A stretch of DNA of 64,000 nt from Epiperipatus broadwayi (GCA_028023455.1 JAQFVV010006426.1:374001-438000), one strand, 5' to 3'; counted from the stretch's first letter, positions 1 to 13,068 are shown. Numbers and translations are program-made. Notes: generated by a model from the letters alone, not told the origin.

Positions 1-1921
1 GTCTTCAACATGATAGTTTTTATAACAACCAATTAGATAACTTTTTATAAATATAATTGTTTGTCTATTTTCTCCTTAAACTTTGACATTGAAAAACAAG
101 TCAAGAACTTAAATTTACATCATAAAATTCATGACATTACTTTCTAATTAAAAAAATTTCTTACAAAAGGGAAACAAGATAATCAGTTGATTACATTGAT
201 TTGATTTTTGCATTGAAGAGTGATAAAGAGAAAAGAAAAAAACAACTCTGACCAATTAAAAATAAAATTTACGAAAAGGATTAAAATCTTTTTTTTTTCT
301 TTTTAAAAATAATACTATCTTTTTTTAAATAATTTACAAAAAAAGAGAAAATTATTTATCTTAATACATTTTCATAGTTTAAATTAAAACTAATAATTAA
401 TTATAATTATTGAAGAGAGAGAGAGAGGGGGGGGGGTTAAAAAATTTGTTTACATTTTGTAATTTTCTCTCCCTTCTACAACCACCCATATTAAAATCAT
501 TTTATTATTTAACAAATTTAATGTCTGAGAAATTTTTATACTATCACTTTGGGACTTAAAATATTTAATTAATTGAAGATCCATTATTATTATACTATGC
601 ATGGGAAAATTAAATATTATTTTCTCCATTACTTAAATATTTTATACTTAAACTTGAGAAGCATGCTGCCAATTTGTCTAATTATTTTTAATGCAGCTAT
701 GTAGTCAACTCGTTACAATATATATATATTATTCTGGATTAAAACCCCAACACTTTTATTAAGTAAATGAAATATTCTCAATCCAAAGCACAATATAAAA
801 CTTTTAATTTAAGAGTAATGAATGAACATTATCTCTTTTACCTAAATTCATTTATATAGACAAATATGAAGCACTTTGGAAACAAAGCATGAAGACCTTT
901 ACATTAATCATATTACTTCTTCAACATTATATTTCAAATGGCTTGATTATTTACAGAAGTACACACACACACACACACGGTATGTTAGTGTGACTATATA
1001 TAAATGTTATATTCATATATACACTAATATGTAATTCAATATGCGAATAAGATTATAAAACTAAATACATCTTAATGTGGAGCTCATTAGTGTGTAGTCT
1101 ATCTTTAAAATAGAAATTCTAGAATAAATTGTGAGAATAGAAAGCATCGACAAACTATCATTACTTCAGGTAAGAGAACTTCGCATATAAACGTGTGGTC
1201 ACATGTATACAATACTGTCTATAATTTGTGGAGCGTAGATCAACAGTTAATATCGAAATTATATAAGTAATTGGCAACTGAACTTTATTTTCCATATTTT
1301 TATGTACCATTTAAAGTTATTGAAAATCTATTCTAATAAAATTATTAAGTTTTTTTAGATGCTGACAACTATAATGAGCTGATGATTACATATTGATAAA
1401 GTAACGACTATGTATTTATTATCTCAAATTTTATAATGAACTACAATTATTTCATAAAATTTTTCTTTTAATATCTTTTGTTCTGTAAAATCATTAATTG
1501 CCTTATCTTTAAATTTCATATTTATGTTTAGTATACAGTTATGTCAAAAGATCATATTTCTTGAGTCATAAAAATTTTTAAGTATTTTATTATTAGGTTA
1601 ATTTTTAAGTTATGAAAACAAACAAAAATAATTTATCATTCTATAAAAATAAAATAACACGCGTATTTTATATTTGCCATTTATTACAAATTGTATAATT
1701 AATTTAACGCCTTTTAAAATGGCAACTAATAAATGAGAAAGTTATTTGCCGATAAATAAACAAAATATTATATAATCAGTGACAAATTGTTTCTAAAAAT
1801 ATTGATTGCCACGAGATAAAGAGCGCCCATCTACTGCTATAAATCTATTATTGGAATTTTTATGAGAAATAAATGAAATTTTCAAAAAATATGTAAAAAA
1901 TACTAAAATTTTTGGGAAATA
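1..1921. other. AT-rich non-coding DNA, no gene seen
   Basis: No open frame of believable composition is present. The only structure is simple sequence: a GA tract running into a G run near 415-436 and a (CA)9 microsatellite at 961-978. Intron or intergenic DNA is equally possible. Confidence 0.6.
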
Positions 1922-1929
1922 AATGTATA

Positions 1930-2041
1930 TATTTTTTTCATATGTCAAAGCATCGGCCGGGAAGCGAACCCGCAACAACCGTCTGCAAGGAACCGCTTGC
2001 AAGGCAACCACAGTGACCTCTCGGCCACCAACACTTGATAT
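1930..2041 (-). mobile_element. tRNA-derived SINE (family 1, copy a)
   Basis: Read on the minus strand, this is a ~100-bp tRNA-like head with a pol III A box (TGGCCGAGAGG) and B box (GGGTTCGCTTCC), then CCGGCCGATGCT and an A-rich tail. The A box and the long central arm suggest a Ser/Leu-type tRNA ancestor. The near-identical strings AATGTATAT(AT)TTTTTT lie on both sides (about 1922-1938 and 2042-2057) and look like a target-site duplication. Two further copies occur at 7480 and 49339. The acceptor ends do not pair, so this is not a working tRNA gene. Confidence 0.8.
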
Positions 2042-2057
2042 AATGTATATTTTTTTG

Positions 2058-2689
2058 TAGTGATTATACTGTACATGTATGTCATGAATGGTTTTTCTTG
2101 TTATATTGTACATGTATTGTATGTAAATACAAATCATTGCAGTTGAATTTTTAAATATTTTTTTGAAATTTTAAATAAATTGTGAATATTTTAAAATAGT
2201 TTTCTTGTATTGAACGTTTTACACATTAGTAAGTAGTTCTAATGGACATTTTATATAATCTATATTTAAAGCAATCTTTTATATTCACTAGATGCTTGTG
2301 CAAATCTGTCAATAACTACTTCTTGTATTCAATTCATTTAACAACTGCTATTCAGTGGATAACAGCATGGATAACTCCCAAGTCTTTCCTCAGACAGTTA
2401 ATTTTTTAGTCTTATCTTTCTGATATATAACTTTGAAAATGTTCTCTCACATTTGACTTGAATAAATGATAATATGCAAATGACTTTAATAAAATTCATA
2501 AAGTTATGATAATATTTATTGTCATGTATTTGTAGTCTCCTTGGATGCCAGAATTTTTAGTACACACAATGTAAAAGTGTTAAAAATTTTACTTATTGCA
2601 AGTGGAATCCATATTTTCCAACATCTTAAATAATAGCTTTAATATGTCAAAATTAAAAGCAAAATTAAGCAAATGCAGTATTGAAAACA
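2058..2689. other. AT-rich non-coding DNA, nothing recognised
   Basis: Low-complexity AT-rich sequence between a SINE and a MITE. No reading frame, RNA or repeat was recognised. Confidence 0.5.
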
Positions 2690-3155
2690 GTAGTAACTCT
2701 CTCCATACAATAGTGCCATACAGAGCAAGCCATAATAATTATTGAACACTAGAAGCATTGCGCATCAAAATCCCTAACTAGGGTTTACTCATCCAATATT
2801 TCCAGACTAGTTTCTAGTTTATGGCTTTCAACAGTGAGGAACATTGGATCTGAGAGCACTACACCTAGATCTTTGGACCTGTTAAAATAGTAGCAACTCT
2901 CTCATATAATAGTGTCACCCATTGCAAACCATAGATCTAGGTGCAATGCTCTCAAATCCAATGTTTCTCATTGATGAAAGCCATCAACTTCAAATTGTTC
3001 TGGGAATATTGGATGAGTAGGCACTAGATAGGAATTTTGATGTAGAAAACCTAGAATTCATTGATTACTATGACTTGGCACTATTATGGGGAGGGTTGAT
3101 TGTGTAAGCATAAAAAAGGTGGTCATGTGATGTTTTAATGGTTTTAACTCAAATA
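2690..3155. mobile_element. Foldback MITE, family A, copy 1
   Basis: This is a diverged inverted repeat. The left arm carries CTCTCCATACAATAGTGCC, then ATCCCTAACTAGGGTTTACT and CCAGACTAGTTTCTAG. The right arm carries the complements (GGAATATTGGATGAGTAGGC, GGCACTATTATGGGGAG). The middle also holds a second partial arm (about 2880-2960). There is no coding capacity. The same family is at 5596, 27425 and 33965, with the cleanest symmetry at 27425. The transposase source is unknown. Confidence 0.65.
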
Positions 3156-5032
3156 TTTCTTGATTTTGGCTTAATTATGGAGTCAGCTTAATAATACTTA
3201 CAGTCTTACATTTTCAAGGTCTTCTCTACAATAATAAATGAGTTCAATTAGGATAAATCTTTGTATAACTTTTTATGTTGTATAAAGTATGAATTTGTTG
3301 ACTGAACAATGTGGTTTACTATTACATTAAACACATTTATTTGAAAATCAGTTAGTGTATCTGAGGAAATTCCTTCACCATGTGTAAGCTTATTTGCTTT
3401 TCTTCTTCCTCTGCTTCCTAACTGGCAATATTGTTTTCAAATACTCAATTTTTAATATTTGATTTTCATTCACATTCTATTGTAAAATCTTGTCATTACA
3501 GTTATTTACAAATTCCAATGCCTTACTTTGAATGTTATCAAATGTTTTTGCCAGTTAACTTCAACTTTATTGTAGTTGAATCTATTAAATTCCATGCAGC
3601 AAATATATCTAAATTACTTATCTCAAAATAATTTGATAATGAGGTTGTAGTTTTAAATAACTAAATGCTGTCAATATTATTTCAAATTTTAGAAGATTTT
3701 AAATAAAACATTTGTTTCTTTTGGTGTTGTATCAAATCTTTTTGAATCTTATACCACGGGTAAGCAGGTCAATAGATTTTCTTCAGTAATATGTTCAAAT
3801 GTAATAATTGTTGCATTGGATTTCCTGACCATCTTGCCTCACCAATTAGCTTTAACCATTCCATTATTTTTGTCTAACTTGTTTTCTAATAACTTTGATT
3901 TATGCAGCTATTCTCTTGTATGATATTTCACAAATATTGCTAAATTCTAGAGCAACTTGAAAAAAGAAACTGCAATCATGTTTTAATTACCACCAAATTT
4001 ACCATATATGAACATGTTGAACAGTTTCAGCCACATCATTAGTTTTAATTTGTAAACCAGTATACTAACCATGGTAGTTTGAAACTCCATCATCATTACC
4101 AGATAAAAAAATTTTGGGATGTTTTAAGATATAAGATTTCAGTAAATATATCAGAAAATCCATGTCTTGTATCATTATTACTTAGCATAAGTGGAAGTAG
4201 TCACTTTCAGATAGTACCTTTAAGTATGTACTGAATAATAATGCTAAACTGATTTATGGATGAATATCTTATGTTGAATCATTATAAATAGAATATTTTG
4301 GTTCAGAAACTTCATGACTAATTCTTTCTTGTATCATATTCTTCATAATTTGGGTTTAAAAATGCTAATAGTTGTTTTATTCAAGTATGTAATAAGTCTG
4401 TCATGACCTTTACTTTGAGTATTTCCTTATTGTTTTAACCATTTAATTTTTTTGTGAGGTTTTGTATTCAGAAACATTGCCACCAAGACTGAGAACTTTA
4501 TCCAAAGTATAGACTGATTTATTTTTGTTACCTCGAAGAAAATTGCTTGCATGGTCAACAGCTTTATGATGGGTGTAATTTTCACAACAGTACTCTTCTG
4601 CTGTAACCTTTCAGTTGTAAAAAAATTATTTAAAGTGCTATCATTAACCATAGTGATTTTTGACATGTTAATTCATGTAAAGTCAAGCTCTGAATAATAT
4701 GCTTGTAGTCACTAAAGACATATTTAAAGAGTGATGGGATTACAGTTTTGGGACTCATAAGTCAATATAAACACCTATTTTTTATTATATGCTAGCTGTG
4801 ATCTTGAGACTGAATTAGTCACAATTTTCCTCTCATATAAGTGAGCATCAAATGGCAAATCATCAAGTAGTTGAAATGGATATTCAGCAAAAAATTATTA
4901 GGTTTGCTAGTGATATGGATTTTGGAAGATTCCAGCAATTGATGTTTAATTTTTTTTGTGAGGGTTTATTTATAAGATGTGTTTTAAAAACCAAGACATC
5001 TATTCCTATAATTATTTGAAACTATATGTTCA
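3156..5032. other. AT-rich non-coding DNA, nothing recognised
   Basis: Only short open frames with the composition expected of AT-rich noise (for example 3431-3631 plus and 4427-4666 minus). No domain, repeat or RNA was recognised. Confidence 0.5.
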
Positions 5033-5099
5033 GATGTTGCAACTACAGTTAATCTAGATTGTGGAACAATGAAGACAGAAGAAGTATTAAGCCTGGGTT
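5033..5099 (+). other. Candidate internal exon (67 bp), uncertain
   Basis: The interval is preceded by a TATGTTCAG acceptor-like site and followed by a strong donor (TTG|GTAAGTAAAG). The frame starting at the third base is open throughout and reads VATTVNLDCGTMKTEEVLSL. The other two frames contain stops. The composition is more codon-like than its surroundings. There is no homology I recognise and no neighbouring exon that proves it. Chance occurrence in 64 kb is quite possible. Confidence 0.25.
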
Positions 5100-5595
5100 G
5101 GTAAGTAAAGGATGCTATTATATTTGCCTTTATATTCAAAGTTGGTCTTTTTTATTTTTGTATAATCATTGCATCATCACCTTGAGAATTGTTCTTATTC
5201 ATTGTGGAAATGTATGGTTGTAGTATTATAATGCTTTACTTGGTGGGTTCCTGCCTTTCTTTTTATTTTAAAAGATCCAGATTTATGGTTCCCCTCCCCC
5301 TATGTTGGTAGCAGTAATATTCCTGAAATAAAACATAATTAAAAATATTCTTACGTTGGTAAAATGAACATCTATAATTAAATGTTGAATCTAACATTTA
5401 CTATAAGTTGGCTATTTGTATGTTATATATTTGATAATGTTGTTATTATATTGCTGTATTGTACTGTATTGTAACACATTTCTATAATATAGTAGCTAGA
5501 TCCATTACATATTTTTGCTAGAAACACATAGCAAATCTTATCACAAAATTCACATTAATGAAAATATGTTTTATTGAACCTGCATTATCCATATT
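5100..5595. other. AT-rich non-coding DNA
   Basis: Nothing recognised apart from CT-rich and T-rich runs. Confidence 0.5.
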
Positions 5596-5945
5596 AAACC
5601 CAAAACATCACATGATCACCATTTCCTATGCTTATACAAGCTGTAAATAACAGTAGCAAACTTTTCATACAGTAGTAACACCTAGTGCAAGCCTTAATAA
5701 TCAATGGATGCAAGAAGATTTGTGCTTAAAATCCCTATCTAATGTCTACTCATTTAATATCCTCAGAATAGTTTCTAGCTTTCATCAGATCTAAGGCTCC
5801 TCACAAGCTAGAAACTAATCTGGTGATATTAGTTGAGTAGGCACTAGATAGAGATTTTATGCACACATTTTTTTTTTCATCTATTAATTACTGAGGTTTG
5901 CTCTGAGTGGCACTACTGTACAAAGAATTTACTATGGTCATTACC
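5596..5945. mobile_element. Foldback MITE, family A, copy 2
   Basis: The left arm holds ACATCACATGATCACC, ACAGTAGTAACACC, AAAATCCCTATCTAATG and TAGTTTCTAGC. The right arm holds the inverse GCTAGAAACTAATCTGG, GTAGGCACTAGATAGAG and GTGGCACTACTGTAC. A T-run interrupts the right arm. Non-coding. The outer segment with ACATCACATGA is shared with the right flanks of copies 1 and 3, so the full element extends beyond the palindromic core. Confidence 0.7.
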
Positions 5946-6169
5946 TGTGTGTATTATTATTTGCTACCTTATATTTTTTGTACTAATTTTATGCAGTGAA
6001 AGAAATACATTATGGCCATAGTATAAGAATATTGAGTAAATACATTTTATAAAGCTCATAAAACATAGCAAGCATGAGATGAAGAGCCAATGTAAGTATT
6101 TTCAAACTGAGACCAAAGGAATGAAAAATATTTACTTATCTGTGATAGCTTGATATGAAGTTGTTTTCA

Positions 6170-6202
6170 GATACATGTCATGATTCCAGGCTGGGATTCC
6201 CA
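6170..6202 (+). other. Candidate micro-exon (33 bp), uncertain
   Basis: A 33-nt stretch lies between a good acceptor (GTTGTTTTCAG) and an AG|GTAAAC donor. It reads in frame as IHVMIPGWDSQ. If real, it could belong to the same plus-strand transcript as 5033-5099, but no phase test or homolog supports this. Confidence 0.15.
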
Positions 6203-7463
6203 GGTAAACTTCATTGCACAGTCACAATAGCAAAGTTTCTAGTCTATATCACTTATGCATTGTCTTCTTGTAATCTGAATCAGAATTATGTTTCAATTTT
6301 TTATTATGTTTTTAAATATAAACCCACTTTAAAAAATAATTTTATTAAAATAGTAATACAATGTAAATTTGTGCATATAATAAAAATAGTTAAACAAGTC
6401 ATTTACATTTTAAACGTCTAATGTTACCCCCCCCCCCAATTTCTTCAGGGATCAACAGGACTAATTTCTATAAGGCAAGATAATACTTTGGCCAGTCTGC
6501 CACTGCATATAATTATAAAAATAGAAAATTATTACAATTTTAAAGCATTTTGCAATTCAATTTCTAACATAAATTTTCTATGAAAGCAATTCAGTTTCTA
6601 AGATATGTTGGAAAATATATGTTGACCATTTAAATTTTTATAAAATATGGAATTATGAAGACTAGGATAGATGCCCGGTCTGCCTGATACTAAGGGCAGC
6701 ACTGGCACTGCCCATATATGTAAAACTTTATTCAATCTTTTACAATATGTATGTGTGTGTGAGTGCAAGTTAATACTTCTTTTTTTTTTTAAACCAAAAT
6801 TTAATTTTTACATTTTATGTAAAAAACCAAGCATTCACATGCAAAAGAAAAAAAACAAACAATCTCAGATATGATGATATATGTTAATGTGAATAAATCA
6901 TGACTTGTTGTGAAATGACATTTTGTTCAAGCTATTATCACTTACATTTCTGGGTAAACTAAATCCATAATTTAAGTGAGACTGAAGTAACAAATAATGC
7001 CTTCTTGGCATTCCTCTGTCAGTCATCCATGACCAGTTTAATCTGTCTATGAAAAACAATAAAGAAAAGGAATGGAAGAAAGTTATCTTTAAAAATAAAA
7101 CACACACACGATTTACTTATAAAATACTTTTTTTTTTGTAATTTAGAATGAAGAAAAATTATATATTGTGGATTTTTTTTTCATTTAATTTAGTCTAGAA
7201 TATCGATATTTCTGAAATAATAAATATATTAATCTTGTTTTTAACATGAGAAGTATGTTTTAGTGAAATCAATTGGTTATGAAGTATCAATTTAAATTTA
7301 GATTAGTATTGATAATTTTTAATAGGTATAATTTATATTATGATATCTACTAGTTTAACTTTTTGGCATATTAAAAGATGTATTAAAAAAAGACAATCAT
7401 GGCCTCAGTTCCTATAGAAGCATTGTGTGTTCTCCCTATCCATGATGAAGGTAACATCATATT
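6203..7463. other. AT-rich non-coding DNA
   Basis: A C run at about 6426-6437 and several T runs are present. A short frame from about 7398 that begins MASVPIEALCVLP runs straight into the downstream SINE and is treated as chance. Confidence 0.45.
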
Positions 7464-7479
7464 AAAAACATTTTTTTGT

Positions 7480-7590
7480 CTTGCATTGGTGGTCGAGAGG
7501 TCAGCGCGACTGCCTTGCACTTGCAGGCAGTTGCCCGGGTTGCGGGTTCGCGTCCCGGCCGATGCTATGACACTTTAAAAAACAAACAAA
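7480..7590 (+). mobile_element. tRNA-derived SINE (family 1, copy b)
   Basis: The A box TGGTCGAGAGG and B box GGGTTCGCGTCC are followed by CCGGCCGATGCTATGACA and an A-rich tail. It is flanked by AAAAACATTTTTTTGT at 7464-7479 and the same string with one extra T at 7591-7607, a clear ~16-bp target-site duplication. The orientation is opposite to copy a. Non-coding. Confidence 0.88.
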
Positions 7591-7607
7591 AAAAACATTT
7601 TTTTTGT

Positions 7608-8033
7608 TACCAATATAGTATATACTCTTATGTTTATTCTTTGTTTTAATTTCTGTTTTTATATACCGTATGGAGCCATCAAAAACCATACTAAACTATT
7701 AATAAATCAATCATTTTCTGAAAATTTTAAATGTTTTGTAGAAATTAACATAAAATTTGATGCCTGCTTTTATAAAAATAAGAGTACATTATAATCTTTT
7801 TCTTTCAATTTGAGATCTACTTTTATAAAAATAATATTAAATTACTTATTTTTTTATTTTTCTTTCAAAACTGAAAAAAAAATAAAATCAATGTAAAATT
7901 TAATGTTGACTTTCAAAAAACAATACTAAAATTGTAAAAAAAGTTGTGTAACTTAATTAAGCAATAGTATAATATAAAATCATTTTTATTAATAATTCAC
8001 TAGACTAGCGATTATTCATTAATGAATAATATT
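7608..8033. other. AT-rich non-coding DNA
   Basis: No feature recognised. Confidence 0.5.
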
Positions 8034-8103
8034 TTTGTAGTGTAATGTTCACTACACCATTCCCTAACTTTTCTGAAAGTGGTGTAGTGAATATTACACT
8101 ACA
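8034..8103. repeat. Inverted repeat hairpin
   Basis: TGTAGTGTAATGTTCACTAC on the left is answered by GTAGTGAATATTACACTACA on the right across a ~30-bp loop. It sits at the left edge of the tandem repeats that follow, and the right arm is reused at the end of each repeat unit. Confidence 0.75.
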
Positions 8104-8800
8104 GAAATATCCATTTTGGATGATCTCTAGTCTAATGAATGAATAATAAAAAAATATTAATATACTTTCCTTAAGTGATTTGTGTCAAAATGGTGAGGAC
8201 ACCACATTTGACACATCAATTAAACTGTTGTAATTTGCTATCTAATTATGTATTAAATAATGATAAAGATAGATATAAGAGATTGTGTTCTGGGCCAACT
8301 AATAAGTGCAGGTTCAGTTTGGAATGTGCATCTTGGAGATCATTGATAGTTTTCACACCTATCTGGCCATATGTTTATGATTACATCCCTCCATAAGATG
8401 TCAAAAGTGGATAAAAACCATTCTATCTTGTGTGAGAGTGGTATAATGAACATTACACTATAGAAATATTATTCACTATTAGATAATCCCTACTCCCATG
8501 AATGATTAATAAAAATTATTAATATGTTTTTCTTAAGTGATTGTTGTGAGGCACCACATTTGACATTTATCAACTAAACTGTAGTAATTTGCTATCTATA
8601 TATATACTGAACAGTGACAAAGATATGTGTAAAAGATTGTGATCTTGATCAACTCATGAGAATCACTTCAGTATTTTTCACATCTTTGGTCATATGTTTA
8701 TGATTACATCTCTCCACAAGGTGTTAAAAGTGAATAGAAATCATTCCCTATCTTGTGCGAGAGTGATGTAAGAATCTTACACTACAGAAATATTATTCAT
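8075..8800. repeat. Two diverged ~345-bp tandem units
   Basis: Unit 1 begins with GTGGTGTAGTGAATATTACA and unit 2 with GTGGTATAATGAACATTACA near 8440. Both then run through AGAAATAT, CTTAAGTGATT, CACCACATTTGACA, ATTTGCTATCTA and CATATGTTTATGATTACATC. A third copy of the opening motif near 8763 closes the array. One unit contains a 73-codon frame (8175-8396) that is not kept in the other, so it is not a gene. The phrase TTGGAGATCATT with TTTTCACA links it loosely to the foldback element at 25004. Confidence 0.75.
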
Positions 8801-9780
8801 TATAGTATAATACTAAGTTGGGGTTTAAGTAAACAATAATCAAAATGAGCTTAAAATAGTACAAAGGTTTTTTTTTTTTTGATATTGAAACAAAGTAACA
8901 ACAACAAAATGGGAAAGCAATTTTTTTTTTTACTGGCAGTAAATAGCATGAATGTCCTAATGAAAATCAGCATATGTAATATAAATGAAACTGTAACAGT
9001 ATGTCTCTTTATCTTTTTCAGGATTTTATCTTTCATCCTAGAACATTCAATTTCCTGGGTGTGAACTCTGGCCACTAAATTGATGATGCAAGTGGCATGC
9101 AAATATTAGAATCTTCTGGTGTTGAAGTTGGTGTAGGTGGCCATTCATTGGAGTGAATGGCTGAATCAGATATTTATTTTTTTTCAATGAAAGGATTCTG
9201 TTTGATCTGGCTTGGAAAAAAGCACTTAGAAGTAGTGGCAATTGGATATTCTTAATTTTGTTTGGTAATAAAAAAAGCAAGGCTTTGACCTTATGAAGTT
9301 TTTTTTTGTTTATTCTGGTAAATGCTTTCAGATCATGAGGTCTCTTTCACCCTCCCCAATCAATGGATTACAGTGACACCTGTGAAAAAGCAACTTGTCC
9401 AATTGAATTGCATTCACATTTTCGCTTTAATCAGAAAATTAAAAAAAGTTTCACTATTTATCTATTCATTTTTAGATATAAAAATCAAATAATGTTCAGT
9501 ATTTCATTATTGGAAGAATACACATCAAATTTTGCTTCAGACAACATTAATTTAATGATAGTACAGGCAAATGTTCAATTTATTGATTAGTATTTATAGT
9601 ACAGCTTCGGTGGTTCCACATAGTATATAAAAGGAGAAACTAAAACAAAGAATGAATTTAGAGCACGATATATTGGTAGTGATCAACTTTTGACTAGGCT
9701 CTTTATTTTTTAATAATAACTAGATATTTATTTATTGATCACTATTGAAGCATTTTATGTCTGCTTGTGACTTGGAAAAA
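8801..9780. other. AT-rich non-coding DNA
   Basis: Only weak frames are present (for example 9363-9590 plus) and none is convincing. An acceptor-like TTTTTCAG ends near 9022. Confidence 0.4.
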
Positions 9781-9784
9781 AAGT

Positions 9785-9870
9785 TTTAAATTTACTTCAT
9801 CTGGACTTGAACTTATGTTGTGGAATGGCAAGTGATTATTCTAATCACTACGTCTTGAGGCTTTTGATAT
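9785..9870 (-). mobile_element. Decayed tRNA-like sequence or SINE head
   Basis: On the minus strand, GACGTAGTGATTAGAATAAT resembles a pol III A box and D arm, and AAGTTCAAGTCCAGA resembles a B box and T arm about 35 bp downstream. The acceptor is not paired. Either an old SINE or a tRNA pseudogene. Confidence 0.45.
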
Positions 9871-10016
9871 AACAAAGTAAAATTTATTCTACTACTAATG
9901 AATGAAAGATTTTTTGTATTGATAAGTTGAATTATTTATTCAACTTTGAAGGATATGTAATATTAAATATATATAACAAGTTATTTATTTATCTAGCACT
10001 GTGTTAATTTGTAACA

Positions 10017-10540
10017 ATGATTAGGAAATCACCCTCTGTACTTGCCCTATATAGGTTTAGACATCGAGGAATACTCTACCTTCTAAATACAAAATAGTCT
10101 TTTGAAAAGGTAAGATGAATCCATCCTATCTTTTTTACCCTAAGCATATATATATAGGCAAATCTTAAGCATTTAGAAATTGAGGGCTTGAAGATCTATT
10201 AGTCACTTTAAATTCTATTCACTATGTCTTAAAACTGGCATTTATATATTTGTTTAATATTACATCTAATATTGATGTGCAATAAATTGTAGATATTTCG
10301 CAAATGTCAATTATTAAGATATAGTGAATGGAATTTAAAGTGGTTAATTGAGATCTGTATGCTGTCATTTCTAAATGCTTATGCATATATGTGCCTATGC
10401 ATATATGCTTAGATAAAACAGATAGGATGGATTCATCTTATCTTTTCAAAAACCTTTATCTTGTGTTTAGAAGGGAGAGCAATTCTCAGTTTTTAAATAT
10501 CTACACAGTACACGTGTAGAAGGATGATTTCTTAATGACT
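10017..10540. mobile_element. Long palindromic (foldback) MITE, ~520 bp
   Basis: Two ~220-bp arms face each other around a ~75-bp centre near 10270. Matching pairs include GATGAATCCATCCTATCTTT with GATAGGATGGATTCATCTTA, CACTTTAAATTCTATTCACT with AGTGAATGGAATTTAAAGTG, and GATTAGGAAATCACCCTCT with AGAAGGATGATTTCTTAAT at the tips. No open frame. A foldback-type non-autonomous DNA transposon is the likely origin. Confidence 0.75.
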
Positions 10541-12288
10541 GTTTGAAGGATATGGTTTTATAATGTTTATGTTTGCCATTTTATATATTTAAATATGGAT
10601 TTACATATGTAGATAGAATACCATAAATTTGAAAAACTATTATTCAAAAACTTTTATTATCCGACCAAAATTTTAAAAGTCATCTTTAACCTTTTACAAT
10701 AAATAAATTCATTTGTATTCATTAATAAATTAATAAATTCATTTTTGTAAACAAAATTAAGAGGAAAAATATTCAGTAAATACTCATACATTAATAAGCT
10801 TAATTGCCTATGCTTTTTTTTTTTAATTTTATTTTAACAGACTTTTGAGTTTACATTGAAGAGATAAGAGCTATTCTTGAAATCTAACAAATTCAAAAAT
10901 TCAGGAAAGCCCTGAAACTGGCATACAGATTAATGAAATTTCACCTGTATGGGGTTTATATAAGAAGGGAGCTGCCTACATAAAGTGCACATGTATATAC
11001 ATGATACAGATAAATTAAAACATTCAGACTAAGTCATTGCTATCCAGTTTACATTGTCCATTCATTGAATTACCATTTAAATAAAATTTTATCAAGTCAA
11101 AATTAATGGAAGTATGATATCTTGTCACTGTTATTTTCATTTGTTGATCATTTTTAGAATCATAGAAACTTGTAAATATTTTTTTTGTGTGAGAATTATT
11201 TCTATATACATTTTAATCAAACCTTTTAAAACTTGATCTGTGGGTATTTTACATTATGAAATATGATCAGTAATTTTACAAATCAATCTATAGCTACATA
11301 ATTACTATAAATACAAAAGGAAATTAATTGTATTTTATTGTAAAGAAATAAATTTGAATTTTGTGTATTTATGTCTAATATAATTACTGAGATCATATTA
11401 TTATGCTATTGTTACTGTTAACTATATTATCGTAAACAAGTAAAAAAAATTTTTTTTTATAATTTTGTAATTTTTATTTGAACAGACCATCCTGTTTGGT
11501 CAGTCCATCGATTCAATAATCCATAATTTGAAAAAAGTATTAAATAAATGAAAAATTAGAAATTCATTAAATTTCTTGTGTACTGTATTTGTGTGTGTAG
11601 CAGCAGTCATGTCTTTTCTCACACACAGTCTCATGTTCTTAGTATTTTACATGCTCTGTCATATTGCTATCACAACAAAAGTATTATAATTCTTTGCTTT
11701 GAATTGGAATTTTCTTTTATTTTTAAAACGGCCTCAAAGTTAATGATGATAGCAATTTTTCTAAATTTAAAAGAAGCTGGAAATTAATGATAACATTTTT
11801 TGCCAAGCTTAAAAGAAATCATGAAATATTTTATTTATGCTGTCCTTATGTTAAAATGAAAATAATTGATTTAATTTAGAAAGAAAAGATTGTATGGTGA
11901 AACTGGCTGGATATTCATTAAGAATAAAATGTGAATTCACAAATAGTAAAAATGGAAATTAACTTCTTTTTTTTAACCTTTAAAAAAGAGCAAATTTTTT
12001 TGATAATATTTTTTCGATGGTTTCTAAAGTGTCATTTTGTGTTTAAACTCATCTCATTCAAACTCCAATCTATTGTTAATATTACTTACTTGAGGTCAGG
12101 AAATTGCTAAAGTTACATCTGCAGTATAGTGAAAACTGAAAAAGTATTAAATTTATGAATGAAAAATTTGAACAGAAAAAAATATTCCAGTAAACAGATC
12201 CATTACATTTATATGAAGACTTTAACGAAGAATTCATTGAAAAAAAATATCAAGTTGTATACTATTTGATTGAATACAAGTATAATTT
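10541..12288. other. AT-rich non-coding DNA
   Basis: No feature recognised. This is the left flank of LTR element 1 and ends in ATAT, the presumed target site. Confidence 0.5.
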
Positions 12289-12892
12289 ATATTGTACCGA
12301 GAAAAAGTCAGTACATGTATATACCCACACACACAATCAGTGTAAATACTCTATTTTTTATTTACTTTCAATTTATGATAAAAATAAATGTAGTTTTCTT
12401 TCAATGCTTTATAAAATACACTATAAAATAAAATGTTAATATTTCTGATTAAATAATTTAAGGCTTTCATATAATCTATTATAATAATATTCTCTAAAAA
12501 AAAATAAAATATAAAGCATCACTAATATGCCATTTTAAATCTCAATAAATGATTTCTACTTGTATATGCCACGGGGGTAATTAAAAAGGGGTTTATTTTA
12601 AATTATAACTATAGCGAAAGTTAAAAGCTTATAGAGGTGATTTTGAGATTAAATGCTCGACTTTTAAACTAATGTAAGTTAAATTGTTATCTTAAAACAC
12701 GCACGCTTGTATGTATAAAAGGTGAATAAGTATGAATTTTTTCTAACTGAGATTGCAATGTGAGATTGCATAAACCTAAGATTGCCTCAAGCATATGGAT
12801 TGAATGAACATTACGTATGACACGGACCCCAACGACAACTCAAAGAATATTGAACTCTGGGTGGAGATTGGATCCTCAGATAATAACCAACC

Positions 12893-12906
12893 CATATAAA
12901 TATGAG
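12893..12906 (+). promoter_or_regulatory. LTR TATA box (predicted)
   Basis: CATATAAATATGAG sits in a less AT-rich part of the LTR and is preserved in the 3' LTR copy near 23356-23370. It is the best promoter candidate for the element. The inference rests on motif and position only. Confidence 0.45.
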
Positions 12907-13068
12907 TCTTAGTCTTTGTCTTTACCTCGGTTACAGTTTTTTTACATTCTTTGTTTTGTTTTGCTTATGCTTATAGTTTTTTAAAATTCCTCCAGAAGCT
13001 ACGACCAGAACTTTCTCTTTTTTTGCTATCCAGTTTATCCAATATGACCACTGTGAAATTAATCTTTA

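Noticed and set aside
7480-7590. Functional tRNA gene
   Set aside because: Pol III boxes are present but acceptor ends do not pair, and the unit has an A tail and target-site duplications, so it is a SINE.
8851-9102. Overlapping ORFs on both strands (83 and 61 codons)
   Set aside because: Driven by T/A runs translating to Phe/Lys; no domain or conservation.
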